Source of the DNA: Saturnia japonica
Taxonomy: Eukaryota > Arthropoda > Insecta > Lepidoptera > Saturniidae
DNA length: 64,000 nucleotides
Assembly: GCA_033032175.1 (NCBI GenBank)
Contig: CM065320.1
Location: forward strand, 6,014,001-6,078,000
Reading direction: 5' to 3'
The notes under the pieces were generated by a model that had not been told where the DNA came from, ran no database searches, and saw only the letters and a list, made by a program, of their open reading frames with translations. Below, piece after piece: positions 46,851-57,600 of the stretch (the first letter of the stretch is position 1; the number at the start of each line of letters is the position of its first letter). Made by a program: the position numbers and the translations under genes.

Positions 46851-47464
46851 TGTTGTGCACTACCACAACAATTCTTCTGAAATTAAAAAATAAAACCAAA
46901 TCAAGAAAAAGTAAATTATACTATGTGAATAATAAATCGTAAGATTCTTAAAGTAGATCATCATAACATCGGATTCATAAGTTACCAGTTATTACATAGG
47001 TATCACGGCCGTAATCGATCCTAAATTTTTTAACAACCTTTACTGATGTCAGCGTCTACTAATTTAATCTTGTCTAAGACTCGTCTCCTCCAGGTTTAAC
47101 CTCGAATATTAACGAATAAAAGAATACATGCCCACCATCATGGGAGATGATAAAATCCGCTCCGCACTGTTAGATTACTTGGAGAAAGTAGTTCGAAAAG
47201 CGGGGAAAAGAAATAAATAATAAGTGAAATAATAGAATGGTTGGGAAAATGGAAGGTTAGTAAAGCGACAAGGGGAGTTTTTAGCGGGATCTTGAAGTGA
47301 CATGTTGTAGTTTTTATTATTAATTCATTATGTTACATTTTTGACCCTATATTATGTAATATTGATGGCGTTTTGCGTGATATAGTTTGGTTTTTGTGCA
47401 TAAGTGAAGTGAATTATAAATATAAGCTAAAAACATTCATTCTGAGATCCCACAAAATCTTCCT

Positions 47465-47605
47465 AGAAATTTCTAACAAGGGAGCCACCATCTTGTTAGG
47501 ATACTGAATCGTCATAACACATGACATTATAATTCACTCGATAATGGCAGTAATGGTCTTCATTAAAGAGGACCGGTTGCCATGTTAGGAAGAAGAAGAA
47601 AGCGA
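47465..47605 (+). repeat. Interspersed repeat, copy 1 of 2
   Basis: 'ccaccatcttgttaggatactgaatcg...aatggcagtaatggtcttcaataaagagga...gttaggaagaagaag' recurs at 60100-60240 with about 80% similarity by eye. It ends in a GAA-rich tail. Confidence 0.6.
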
Positions 47606-47879
47606 CAAGTAGATGACTTAAGTATTATGTATCTACCTAAAAACTACGCAACTGACAAAGATATACATACTTAAATACTACGAAATACTAATTGCAATTA
47701 AGATTGTGACTTATATTTTATCCAACTTTAACTTAGAAAAATCTTAAAAATAAGTTTAATGTGATAGAAATATAAGGAATAAATATGTAAATGGATAGTA
47801 AGAAATAAAATGTAACGAAAAATGAGTATGTAAATATACTTAGTAGATAAATAAACAAATAGCTAAATACAAGACAGAG

Positions 47880-48680
47880 GAAGTAACACCAAGGCTGAAA
47901 TCTATGACTATGCTCAGACTTATCTCAGCCTTAAGTTCCGAAATTGAAATTTATAGTCGCAAGCTTAGCACTTGCTCAGTTTTGCCTGAGTAAATATCAA
48001 GTCATCGAATTCGATGACTTACGGAAAACTTTGGTATTATACAAATAAAAAAATAGCATGGCATAATAGTGACGTTAACAGTGATTTTGTACACTTTGTA
48101 AATTATTTGTTTTGTTTGATTCTCATTGGCATACTACACAGAAATGACCGTTTCTATTACGTACTAAGTACGTTTGTACATGTTTTGTCATTTATGCCGT
48201 TTGCAGTTATTTGTTGAATTCAACAAAACTATTTCAAGCGAATCGACGTTACAAATACAAATTGCGTTAGAATTTAGAATGATAATGTTCGTATCCAAAG
48301 ATTATATTTACATGTCGTTAATCGTAAAAAAACGTTTTGAACTTAAAAATCTTCAAATTTTGTACGTTAGTTACGAATAGTCTGTCATTTTTACTTTAAA
48401 GCAAGTTGAATATTATACAGTTACACAATTTAAATTATATTTTCTTTTTAATTGTCTATACATAATTCGTGATTCATTTATTTTTTTGAGTTGAAGAAAT
48501 TTTACAATCCCGATGCAGAATCGAAACGTTAATTGATAGTTACCACACACTTCCTCAGTTAAAGCTAAGCTTAAGCAAAGCTAAGATTGCGCTGTGTAAA
48601 TGCTTAGCGAAGTTTGAGCTAAGCTAAGATTGATCTAAGGCGGCTAAAGCTGTGTATTCTGTATAGATTTCAGCTTCAGA
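47880..48680. repeat. Possible TIR element sharing GCTGAAATCTAT ends
   Basis: GCTGAAATCTAT at about 47895 is mirrored by ATAGATTTCAGC at about 48663. The rest of the ends do not match well and no duplication was found, so this is tentative. Confidence 0.3.
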
Positions 48681-48683
48681 TAG

Positions 48684-49229
48684 CTATACCATTTCCATTT
48701 CTTTATTTTCTCGATGACAGTTCTAATTTGATAGTTGTAGTGTTGTGACCAAATAGGTAATGAAATCGATCGCATATATTTATTACGATTACGACAGTGA
48801 CAATTCATCAGATTTTGATTAAAATAAATAAATAAAGATTACCTGACGTTATAATTATTTCGTTTCATTGTCGAGTACCTACCTATACCTACTTATTTTA
48901 CAACAGCTTTGAAGAAGTTTGCATTATCAATCAAGAATTAATACGTGTAAAATCTTGCAATGAAATATAATATTAGTTAATAAATTTGTACAAAAGTATC
49001 CGGCAGTAGTTTAGTTACTTACATTTTGTAAAAAAATATCGGGTCTGTTATCGTGTTACGCTTATTGATATAGCTCCATCCCTATCAGTTTCTCCGACTC
49101 TGGTATAACCTTGTACGTGTGTAAACGTCATATTTTTATAAAATAATGCATACATAATGTAAAAAAGACGCTCGTTCAAGTTTTCACAGGAGCTGTCATC
49201 GAGAAAATAAAGAAATGGAAATGGTATAG
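48684..49229. mobile_element. Non-autonomous DNA transposon with perfect 37-bp inverted repeats
   Basis: The 37 bases at 48684-48720 are the exact reverse complement of 49193-49229 (ends CTATACCATTTCCATTTC). The 546-bp element holds no transposase. A short frame inside encodes an acidic run (YDYDSDNSSDFD, then stop), possibly the first codons of a lost transposase. The flanking TATA-like sequence suggests a TA or short A/T duplication. Confidence 0.8.
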
Positions 49230-50590
49230 GTACCTAATAACATTATATATGTATGTAAAATACTATAAAACGGAGTAGCTAGTTATAAAATAAATAAGAA
49301 CCCTGATTTGCTTTAGGGGAGCGGGAACGGAAATAAAAACATATTCACCTATGTACCTACAAATGTACTGTGTACGAATTATTGACATACATGACGTACG
49401 AACGCGTGTACTAACAACGCGTTTAAATAATATGATTTGACAACGACGTGTCTCATTTTCGGGTCAATGAGCATTGAGCTATACATTATAATATTATCCT
49501 CTCTGCATTGAACCGTCAAAACTCATCCAATCGACAAACCGCGATAAAATAGATTACCTGTCATAAAAGTTGTTTAATTTTTCAATTATATTATCTTTAT
49601 CAATAAATCTGTAATTCAGTCTGTGCCAAAGAGTACTTTTGTATAAAGGAGAAGTCTGTACAAGTAAATTTATTTTTCAGATTTCCCGATATAAGTAAAC
49701 TATTTGAACGACAATTATCACGAATATGTCATTTAAAAAAATTGTGTCTGTCTGTTTGTATGGCCGGATTTTACTCAAAAACGGTTTGACCGATTCTTAT
49801 GAAATTTTGTACACGGGACGCTTATTTCTATGGTAAATTGATAGGGTATAAGACTTTTCAATATTAGGTACTTACTCTTAGAAATCGTAATAAAAAAATT
49901 TTGTTAATTTTTACCAATTTTTATGAAATGTTAGACACGGGAAATAAGTCATTCCATGAATGATGGAATGATAGAATGAAAATTTAAAATTAGTATTAGA
50001 ATTTAGAATGAGAAAAATAACAAAAATATCAGTTGCTCCAAAAGTGTTTCAGCTCGCTATACTTTTTTTTAACCCAACATTATTTTTCGCTTTCATTTTA
50101 TGAATTCTTGTCTTAGAAAAGCAGAACTAATTAAAACACCTTCATGCACTGCACTCATGGTAGGGAGTGGCACAAAAACTCGAAATACAATTTTTGCTTT
50201 CCAATTCTGGTTAGACAGAGGCGATGATAATTTAATAGCGAGGCAATTCTCTCCCACGTGGAAGGGCGATAATCGCGAATGTTTACATGAAGAAACTTGT
50301 TGATGTTTTTTCGATAATCGTATATTATTCGAGTCGAGAAACGATCTCTATCAAAATGGGCCTTTATATTCTACGTAGTACCTATTAATATTGTATCGAT
50401 GGGTGAAAGTATTTTTTTGTCTGCTTATCAGTGTCTTATTTACGAACGAAACGTTAGTTTTATCTACTATCGGATAACAATAAAATTTTCTCAACGCGAC
50501 GGCCATAATTTTCGTATCTATGTCCTTTGCTTTCCGGAGGTAAATAAAGTAAGGATATTTTATAAAAGGTATGACTTTTATACTGGCCGA
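49230..50590. other. AT-rich intergenic DNA
   Basis: A retroposon-like segment (TGTCTGTCTGTTTGTATGG...CGGTTTGACCGATTC) lies at 49745-49830. I saw nothing else recognisable. Confidence 0.4.
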
Positions 50591-50639
50591 GCAAAAAGTT
50601 GATCGTTTTTAAATCAACCATTTATACCCATTATAATCT

Positions 50640-51020
50640 TAGATATATTGTTTTACATAGCATTATAATGCACCTATATATTAATTTCCATTTGTTTATG
50701 TGTGCCCCTTTTATTTATTTTATATTTCTTTTATTTATTTGTTGTTTATATTTTAAAAATGTTATGCCATTAGTAGTGAATTATTATTGTTATAATGTGT
50801 TTTATATTTTGATTGTTTATTGTTGGCGTAGCGTGACTTGCTTTGGGGTTCCAGTTGAAAATCAGCGTTAAGTGCCCCGCGGCACTTCAGCATAATATGC
50901 TGAGCTGGATGCTCTTTCTTAATGGCAGGACACGTAGCTGAACAATTTATAGTATTCCTTTTTAAGTATATTATGTAATAGCGTGTTTTGGTCTTAAGAA
51001 TAAATGTTTTCTTTCTTTCC
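50640..51020 (+). repeat. Retroposon 3' end
   Basis: The T/A-rich 3' part has 'agtgccccgcggcacttcag' (a hairpin), 'ataatatgctgagctggatg', AATAAA (50999) and a TTTCTTTCTTTCC end. This looks like a processed LINE 3' UTR. The class is not identified. Confidence 0.35.
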
Positions 51021-51847
51021 ATTGATGTTTCTTATAATACTTAAAATAAATTATCTGCAGAATTTTACTTAATTAGGTAATATTCGATATACTAGAAAAT
51101 ATTAACATTAAATGTAAGTAGGAACTTATTGTGATACCCGCTCACATTTTCTCTGAGTTGATAGATATAAGCGAGGACCGCAGTTTTCGTAAATGTAAGG
51201 GTTTACGAGGGTTGAATATAAAGGAAATGGGTGTGCATCCAATATATTATTATCTAGTAAGTAGAAAATAAAAATATGTGAGAATTTTAGGTTTTTTTAA
51301 GGTATACGTTTGAATTACGTATTACGTATTGAAAGGACCAAGATCTGGTGCCAGCTGTAACAAAATAATTCTAGTTTGTTTTATATATACATAACTATAC
51401 CTTTAAATAACTATAGTGTGCATATTCATATTGTTAAAATCGAAGTGCAATTTTCGAATGACTACATATTTTCCCCATACATACATACCTTAATTAAATC
51501 AACAAAGATTTCAGAAAAAGGAAATCCCAAGAAAAACATTATTGTTGCGGACAGCGAGCGGGGCGAGCGAATAACGATAGTCTAATATAGTATAAAATGA
51601 ACAAGTAAATGAAATAATACGTGTTAGGAATAAGGTTTATAAATACGTGTTAGGAATAGATATAATAATATGAACTGAATATGTGTATTTTAAAACGATT
51701 AGAATAAGAATGTAGCTAGTTGTAAGTTTAAATGTATAAATTTCACTAGTTGTAAGGATGAACCATGCCAGACTCGGAACATCTGGCATGGTGACTCATG
51801 GTACTGCCGTCCCTTTCCCACGGTTAGCCTCGCTCTGTGGAGAGCGC

Positions 51848-51961
51848 GCACACAGGGCGTGCGCGCTCATTGGCTGAGCGACGGCCCGCACGGAATCCAT
51901 CGCACTACCGGTTGCGAGGCAAAGGGCGAGGTTAAATATAGCGGAGAGGGCGGCAGTACTG
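51848..51961 (+). repeat. 114-bp direct repeat, left copy
   Basis: Identical to 56868-56981 except one base (G at 51884, C at 56904). The two copies flank the Jockey element like a giant target-site duplication. Confidence 0.95.
51932..51940 (+). promoter_or_regulatory. TATA-like box of LTR
   Basis: TTAAATATA lies 20-25 bp before GCAGTACTG, duplicated at 56952-56960. It sits immediately upstream of the Jockey ORF1 region and could drive its transcription. Confidence 0.4.
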
Positions 51962-53523
51962 AGCCATACTTAAACCCCGCCGTGCCTACAGCTGAAGACA
52001 TTCTGTCCAAAGGCCATGGTGCGCGCCGCCCCTCTCGCTCTAACTCGCGAAACTCTATTCCCCGCGGAAGGCGTTCCGATACGCCTGCAGGCAAAGCACT
52101 TCCCGTGCATAACTCCTTCGCAGCTCTCCCTGTAGAGTCTCCCGTATCCACTGATCCGAATCAGATGGATCAAACAATCCCCAACATCCGGCCCGCTGCC
52201 AACGATGACGACGGTTTTACCACCGTCGTATCTAGAAAAACGAAACGCGCCGCTAACAGCGACGAAGACAGGGCCCCAAAAGCACCGAGACCGGATCTCG
52301 ACACGCGCACCCCCATTCCCACGTCTCCCACGCGCCCCGCGCCCGCGCCCGCGGCAGGCCCTCCCGGGAGGAAAGCCCGCCCCCCGCCCGTTATTGTCCA
52401 GGACAAAGCCGCCTGGACAAAGTTAGAGTCAAATATTAGACTCTCAAAAATCCCCTACACGAAAGCCCGTAGCATCGCCACGGACATACAAGTCTCGGTG
52501 AGCACGTCGGACGCCCACCGAGACCTCACTAGGCTCCTCACGGAGAAAAAACTAGCATACTATACGTACACACTAAACGAGGACCGGAAACTCCGCGTCG
52601 TAATCCGTAGAATCCCCTTCGAGATCCCCCCTGAGGAAGTACTCGAATCCCTCCGCTCCCAAAACTATCCGGTGCACGAAGTACACCGGATGTACGGCCC
52701 AGACAGAAAACCATTCCCTATGGTAGTGGTTATTCTAGATAGAACCCCCGAGGGTAAAGCTATCTATAACATAGCTACTGTGTGCGGCCTCTCAGGCATC
52801 ACAGTAGAAAACCCATACAAGAATAGAATCCCGACGCAGTGTCACAACTGCCAATTGTACGGGCACTCCTCCCGCCACTGTCATCTCACTCCAAGGTGCG
52901 TCAAGTGCCCCGAGAATCACTCCACTAGGGAGTGTCCCCGCACGCGCGACTCACCCGGTGAGCCGAGCTGCGTACTTTGCGGTCAAGAAGGGCACCCCGC
53001 GAACTATCGCGGGTGCCCAAAAGCCCCGCGCGCAACGCGCCCCCGACGGATGAGGCCACCCGCCCATCAGAGGGCACCTCACGCCCCCGTCGACCATGCC
53101 CCTCGCCCCCAACCACAGCCCCTGCTGTCAATGGAGGCTTTTCCTAACCTCCCGAACGCCGCCCGCGCTCCTGCGGCCGTTGTCCCCGCACCTAGTGTGC
53201 CCCCGCAGCCCATACAAGGCCCTCGGGCCCCGTGGGCCCCCGCTCGCCACAATCCCCAGCCCCTTATGGACTTGGAATTGGCCCCTAAATCACAGCCTCT
53301 TATGGCTGCTCAAACCTCCGCTCCACGCGGTTCTCCTCCTCCATCGGACGTTGTCCTTATTGCCCTGTTGCTCCGAGAGCACAGCGTCACTGAAGTCGGC
53401 GCATACGTCGACTATCTCAACGAACACGGTTGCATAATGACCGTGTGGAAATTCCCCCGGCTATCGGAGACGATACACCGTCTAGACCTCGATGCCGCAA
53501 ACCGAAAGCCTTCCAATGGATAA
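51962..53523 (+). CDS. Jockey ORF1 (gag-like, three zinc knuckles)
   Basis: The frame is open from inside the LTR to TAA at 53521. The first in-frame ATG is at 52165. In order: a Ser/Arg-rich start, a Pro/Ala-rich stretch, a PRE_C2HC-like domain (VVIRRIPFEIPPEEVLESL and VHRMYG, about 52597-52700), then three knuckles: CHNCQLYGHSSRHC (CX2CX4HX4C, 52840 on), CVKCPENHSTREC, and CVLCGQEGHPANYRGC. A Pro-rich tail follows. ORF1 proteins of this type bind element RNA and form the ribonucleoprotein delivered to target DNA. It is intact apart from the uncertain start. The ORF2 start ATG at 53516 overlaps its stop by 8 nt. Confidence 0.88.
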
Positions 53524-56338
53524 GTTAAAACTGAAAGGAATTAACATTGCCTTCTTTAACGCTAGGAACCTTGCTTCTCAGCGTGATCTCGTGGCTAACT
53601 TCCTAGTTGAGCGTCAGTTAGATGTGTTTCTCGTACAAGAAACACTTCTAAAACCTAGTAGGCGCAACCCTAAGGTCGCTAACTATAACATTATTAGAAA
53701 TGACCGTGTTACCCAAGGAGGCGGCACTCTCATTTACTACAAACGTTCACTATACTGTATGCGAATTGACCCTCCCTAACTTACCAATTTGGAAGTTTCT
53801 ATATGTAGACTAGGTATGACTGACCACCCGTCAATCATAATCGTATCCGCATATCTTTCACCATCGAAAAGACTCCTCCGGTCCGATCTGGAGGCACTCT
53901 TTTCACTCGGTCCCTCCGTAATCATAGCAGGCGACCTCAACAGCGGTCACACTTGCTTTAACAGTTCGAGAAACTCCCGTAACGGGAGTATACTCAATCA
54001 GCTATGCAATGACATAAACTTTGACGTGTTAGCTCCCTCCGAACCCACCCACTTTCAGGATCACTGTCGTCCGACAGTCCTTGATGTGGCTCTATTGAAA
54101 GGTATCGAGCTTCGGTTACAACTTTTAGAAGTCGTACATGAACTCGACTCCGATCACCGCCCGGTCATCCTCCGACTAGGACATCCCTCCGACCATAGTC
54201 CTCCGTCCGTCCAGGTGGTTGACTACGCGAAACTCAAGCACTTACTCGCGGACAGGCCGTCCTCGGACAGCCTAGATAGGGTCCCTGACGTACTGCAGTC
54301 GGCCGCAGACGCCGACTTAGCGATCGATTCCCTCGTTGACCACCTCCAGGTCAGCATCAGAGAGGCCTCGAGAGAGGTCAAAACGGTGAGCGATCGCCGC
54401 TTTATACTCCCTGCCGACCTGCGAGCGTTAAAGATGGAAAAGAACGCCGCGACACGCGCTCACGACTCATTCCCGTCCAGGGAAAACTGCGCACGGTTAC
54501 GCGCATTACAAAGAGAGTTCAAAGCTCGCATCACTGAATACAGAGGTCACAGCTGGGACAACCTCGTAGAGGGTCTCAGACCGTCCCATCTCACATACTG
54601 GAAGTTAGCCAGATCTTTAAAAATAGAACACTCCTCCCAACTACCACCCCTCGAAAGAGGCCCGGGCCTCCCACTCGCGTTCGATAGCGAAGACAAAGCG
54701 GAGTGTCTTGCCGCAAGCTTGGAGAGCCAGTGCTCTCCAAACTGCGACAACATAGACGCCGTACATGTCAACACAATCGAATCCTCGGTACAGGAACTCA
54801 GTTCGGTCCCACCCGCGGATACCCTAACTACGGTCACATCTGACGTAGTCTGTTCCGTCATTAAGGGCCTTAAGCTCAAAAAATCTCCCGGTCCTGACGG
54901 GATCCGGAACGAAGTACTCAAACTTCTTCCTGATCACCTCATAGCACTCTTGGTTTGCATATTCAATGTAAACATCGCCCACTGCCATTTCCCAGCCGCC
55001 TGGAAAACGGCCATAGTCATAGGGATACATAAACCCGGCAAAAAAGCATCGCTTCCCGACAGCTATCGCCCGATCAGTCTCTTGAATACCTTAGGTAAAA
55101 TCTACGAGCGGCTCCTTCTGAACCGTCTCAAAACCGTGATAGACGAGAAAAATCTATATCCACCGGAACAGTTCGGGTTCCGCGCTCGACACTCGTGTAC
55201 GCACCAGGTGCAACGCCTCACGGAGCACATAGCGACTAACTTCGCGAAAGATCCTCCATACCGTACGCTCGCGGTCTTCTTCGACGTCGCCAAGGCCTTC
55301 GACAAGGTCTGGCACGCCGGACTAGTCCACAAGCTACACCAGTTACAAGTCCCAGATAGGTTAGTTCACATTATCCGCGACTACCTCACCGACCGCACCT
55401 TCCGCTACCGAGCGGAAAGTGTACTCTCCACAGCCCACCCCATACGCTCGGGCGTCCCGCAAGGCTCCATTCTGGCGCCTTGTCTCTTCAATCTGTATGT
55501 CAGTGACCTACCTCGTCCTCCTAGGGTTCAGGTAGGTCTATACGCTGACGACACAGTCATCTACGCGTCGAATAGGAACAGACTTAGGCTCAGACACAGA
55601 GTCCAACGCGCAGTCACCACTCTCGGTAAATGGTACACCAAATGGCGCATAGCCGTCAACCCCTCGAAGAGCGCCGCGATTATCTTTGATCCTAGTCGAA
55701 AAGTGCACCCTGAGAGTGTCAAAACTCTCAAACTCTTCAAAGACAATATCCCCTGGGCCACCAAGACTAAATATCTCGGTGTGACCTTCGATAGAAAACT
55801 TACCTTTGATTCTCATGTCCGTGCCGTGTGTAAAACAGCCGCAATGGCCATAAGTCGATTACAGCCCCTGATCATAAGCAAAATGTCCCTGAGACATAAG
55901 CTTACTCTCTACAAAATGTGCATACGTCCGATTATGACATATAGACTACGTAAAATCAATAACGCCCCCTGGTTCGTTCGTCAGGTAGACCTTCATAGAG
56001 ATATGAAACTCCCCTCGATCGAGTCTTACATCAAATACCTCTCACGATCTTACTTTGACACCGCGTCAAATCATGCGAATCCCTTGATCCAAGCCGCCGC
56101 GAATTACGTTCCAGTCCCAAACGCCACCCGCTTACAGCGTCGACCGCGTAACATCTTTACCGATCCCGATGACGAAATCGAGAAACAAATCGCATATTAC
56201 TCAACCGTCTCTCTAAACAGAGCGTGTTTTCGCCCACGCCCGCGTAACCACCGTTCCCTCCGCAGGGGACGGGCGGCTAATTTCGCTCCCGCACACCCAC
56301 CGCCGCGACCTCCCTCTCCCGCGGCAACTCAAGCCTAG
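53516..56338 (+). pseudogene. Jockey ORF2: endonuclease and reverse transcriptase, one nonsense codon
   Basis: ATG at 53516 (MDKLKLKG). The APE-type endonuclease shows FFNARNLA, VQETLL, AGDLNSGH and DSDHRPV. The reverse transcriptase shows KKSPGPDGI, YRPISLLN, FFDVAKAFDKVWH, SGVPQGSILAP and the catalytic LYADD (about 55535). It makes the nick and first strand for target-primed reverse transcription. A single in-frame TAA at 53777 interrupts the endonuclease. Downstream of the palm, compared with the 60-kb copy, about 22 residues are missing in frame between IRPIMTY and APWF (near 55940), so the thumb region is damaged. The end is PAATQA* at 56338. Confidence 0.9.
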
Positions 56339-56833
56339 GTCCGTTCCTCGGGGTGAAACCCTTGAGTCTGGCAGCCGCCCGCGCGATACAAGTGACACTT
56401 TACGTGCAACACTTAGCTACCCGCATACAAACATCAAGTACACACATATGTACATACGTGCACACCTCACAGGTACATAGGTTCTGTAAGGAACCTTTTT
56501 TTTTCTTCTTTTTTTGCACTAGTTAGTGTAGAACATATTTCAGATTACTAAATACACGTACACATGTTCCTTCCTTCCTCCTAGGAGGAAGGAACATGTA
56601 TATCTTAGTTTAGCTCGATTTTACGGATAGGGTATTAGACAGATCGCGACTTCATTGCAATCGCGGCAACAGCCCAAGCCGAGGTCCGGCCACTTTGGCA
56701 CCCTTGCGCGCTGGTTGCCCACGCTTACGCGGCTGAGTGCCTTAAGCGCTCGCCCCCAAGCCCGGTAAAGTTGTAAAAGCCGCAGCGGCTCTGTTTTCGG
56801 ATAGGGCCCCTAAGGCTAACAGCAAGGTCAGAC
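56339..56833 (+). other. Jockey 3' UTR with conserved hairpins
   Basis: Contains a near palindrome CTTCCTCCTAGGAGGAAGG (about 56575-56592) and the terminal module with GCCGCAGCGGC (56780) before CCTAAGGCTAACAG and the A-tail. These parts are conserved in all copies here, as expected for RNA structures recognised by the element's own reverse transcriptase. Confidence 0.7.
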
Positions 56834-56867
56834 AAAAAAAAAAAAAAAAAAAAAAGCAGTACACACA

Positions 56868-57172
56868 GCACACAGGGCGTGCGCGCTCATTGGCTGAGCG
56901 ACGCCCCGCACGGAATCCATCGCACTACCGGTTGCGAGGCAAAGGGCGAGGTTAAATATAGCGGAGAGGGCGGCAGTACTGGCGATCAGTTCGAGAAACA
57001 CCACAACACCAGCAACAGCAAGCAGCGAATCTACAAGCAAACTACAGTCAAGAACGTTATTAAGAAACCACATTGTTACTACGAACTACTGTAACTTTGT
57101 AAGAAACAAGAATAAAACAAGCGCTATTAATTTAGCACACATTAAAATATTGTGGACGTCCTTTTATTCACA
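56868..57172 (+). other. Right half of the LTR-like sequence
   Basis: Begins with the second copy of the 114-bp repeat including the TATA box, continues through an A/C-rich leader, has AATAAA at 57111, and ends TTCACA. The last 86 bp recur inverted at 63914-64000. Confidence 0.55.
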
Positions 57173-57199
57173 ATAATTATGTAAAAAACCGTTGTGGTG

Positions 57200-57600
57200 C
57201 TGTAAATTTCTCGATTGAGATGGTTTGTTTATAAAAAGTAGTGAAATCTCATTAACTGCCAAGTGTAGGGGTGGATATAAAAAATGAGTAATTTTGGCTA
57301 AAATATAGGTCTTTTACACGTTAAATTCCATTCTTTAGGATCTACTATGCCTAATTTTATGAGCCTAAAAAAATTTAATTAATGACAAGACAATAAGGTT
57401 AACATATTCTTGTTACATGTTGTGGAATTTGTTACATGTTTACGTGCTTTAAACTCAAGCTCAGGAAAACAGAAGTACGTAATAGTAACAATGACTCATA
57501 CAATATTTTCAACGGCACAGGTCATATATAATTCTACGACATGTAACAAGAATATGTTAACCTTATTGGCTTGTCATTAATTAAAATGTTTTAGACTCAT
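57200..57600. repeat. Fold-back repeat related to block D
   Basis: 57200-57440 is the inverted end of block D. 57520-57600 is a direct copy of an overlapping part. Together they form inverted arms (AATTAATGACAAGACAATAA and its mirror) of about 60-75 bp around a loop centred near 57480. Confidence 0.7.

Larger units (their letters stand above)
51670..51961 (+). other. Left half of an LTR-like sequence with core promoter
   Basis: Contains an inverted CCAAT box (ATTGG, 51869), TATA-like TTAAATATA (51932-51940) and an initiator-like GCAGTACTG about 25 bp further. The LTR continues after the Jockey insertion at 56868-57172. A candidate 5-bp duplication ATAAT lies at 51665-51669 and 57173-57177, so this may be a solo LTR. 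The exact left border is uncertain. Confidence 0.5.
51962..56855 (+). mobile_element. Jockey-clade LINE, nearly complete
   Basis: 4.9 kb: gag-like ORF1, endonuclease and reverse-transcriptase ORF2, a 0.5-kb 3' UTR and 22 A at 56834-56855. It is GC-rich against AT-rich surroundings. ORF1 has no in-frame ATG near its start, so the copy is probably 5'-truncated by a few codons plus the 5' UTR. It is inserted into the LTR-like sequence. Its 3' UTR carries the same terminal module as eight other insertions in the window. Confidence 0.92.

Noticed and set aside
47880..48680. hAT-like element bounded by GCTGAAATCTAT
   Set aside because: Only 12 bp of the ends match and no 8-bp duplication was found. 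Kept as a low-confidence repeat, not claimed as a transposon superfamily.
51867..53131. Several overlapping ORFs antisense to Jockey ORF1
   Set aside because: Shadow frames created by the GC-rich coding strand. ORF1 itself has clear domains.
52205..53437. Plus-strand ORFs in other frames of ORF1
   Set aside because: Pro/Arg-rich chance frames without motifs, overlapping the genuine ORF1.
54547..55816. ORFs antisense to Jockey ORF2
   Set aside because: Shadow frames of the reverse-transcriptase gene.
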